The position numbers and the translations under genes were made by a program. Shown here piece after piece: positions 13,050 to 13,128 of a stretch of 13,128 bases of DNA. Within the stretch, counting starts at the first letter, position 1. Each line of letters starts with the position of its first letter. The notes beneath the pieces are model-generated. The model ran no database searches, was not told where the DNA came from, and saw nothing but the letters and a program-made list of their open reading frames with translations. Location: assembly GCA_910584265.1 (NCBI GenBank), contig CAJTZE010000064.1:1-13128 (forward strand). The letters are read 5' to 3'. The stretch is from an uncultured Dorea sp. GTDB lineage: Bacteria > Bacillota > Clostridia > Lachnospirales > Lachnospiraceae.

Positions 13050-13128
13050 TCTTTTTTTCCTCCTTTCCGTAAGTATAACTTCTCGGAATCTTCAGCCCTT
13101 ATTTCATGGGGCTTTCAGAACCTATTTT
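13050..13128. other. Upstream edge of the transporter cassette, no clear promoter
   Basis: On the - strand the stretch holds the ribosome binding site and a TATACT at 13072-13077 without a matching -35. A weak hairpin (AGCCC 13094-13098 with GGGCT 13109-13113) has no T run. No gene is visible. The cassette's promoter or an upstream co-transcribed gene probably lies beyond the window. Confidence 0.4.

Noticed and set aside
1..13128. CRISPR arrays, insertion sequences, phage or integration sites
   Set aside because: No regularly spaced repeats, transposase or integrase genes, or terminal inverted repeats with target duplications were found by reading both strands.

Overview
The window looks like chromosome from an endospore-forming Clostridia (Firmicutes), most likely Lachnospiraceae-like, although no species can be named from sequence alone. 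The evidence is a Cys-specific T-box leader, strong AGGAGG-type ribosome binding sites, a SigH-type sporulation sigma factor, the cysE-cysS-mrnC-rlmB-sigH gene order shared with Bacillus, and small-genome Gram-positive housekeeping genes of moderate GC. There are no insertion sequences, phage genes or CRISPR arrays.

Left part (1-4528): the 3' end of a tRNA-Thr(GGU) gene on the + strand converges on a leftward operon. A strong promoter (4500-4528) drives a T-box leader (4200-4480), then cysE, cysS, mrnC, rlmB and sigH, in that order of transcription. Stop and start codons overlap or sit close together. One shared hairpin (84-123) ends both the operon and the tRNA transcript. The leader has a UGC specifier and a T-box sequence matching the U discriminator base of tRNA-Cys. 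Uncharged tRNA-Cys should therefore switch on cysteine synthesis (CysE) and cysteinyl-tRNA synthetase (CysS), and by readthrough the RNA-processing genes and the sigma factor.

Middle (4529-7629): an AT-rich spacer holds a small rightward gene (53 aa, function unknown). Next comes a leftward two-component system: an OmpR-type response regulator followed by an overlapping membrane histidine kinase. A 51-57 aa reading frame with a very good ribosome binding site lies directly upstream and overlaps the regulator start. It is the most interesting unannotated candidate here.

Right-middle (7630-10322): a leftward cluster of a PfkB-family sugar kinase (probable fructokinase), ispF of the non-mevalonate isoprenoid pathway, and an Eis-like GNAT acetyltransferase, closed by a terminator at 7539-7579. 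IspF carries an unusual Cys-rich C-terminal tail encoded across a perfect inverted repeat.

Right end (10323-13128): a divergent promoter region, then a rightward Sfp-type phosphopantetheinyl transferase. This converges, with overlapping stop codons, on a leftward three-gene membrane cassette of a small PLDc_N-type membrane protein, an ABC ATPase and an ABC-2 permease. The cassette has the same gene types in the same order as yxlE-yxlF-yxlG of the Bacillus subtilis sigY operon. Its promoter probably lies beyond the right edge.
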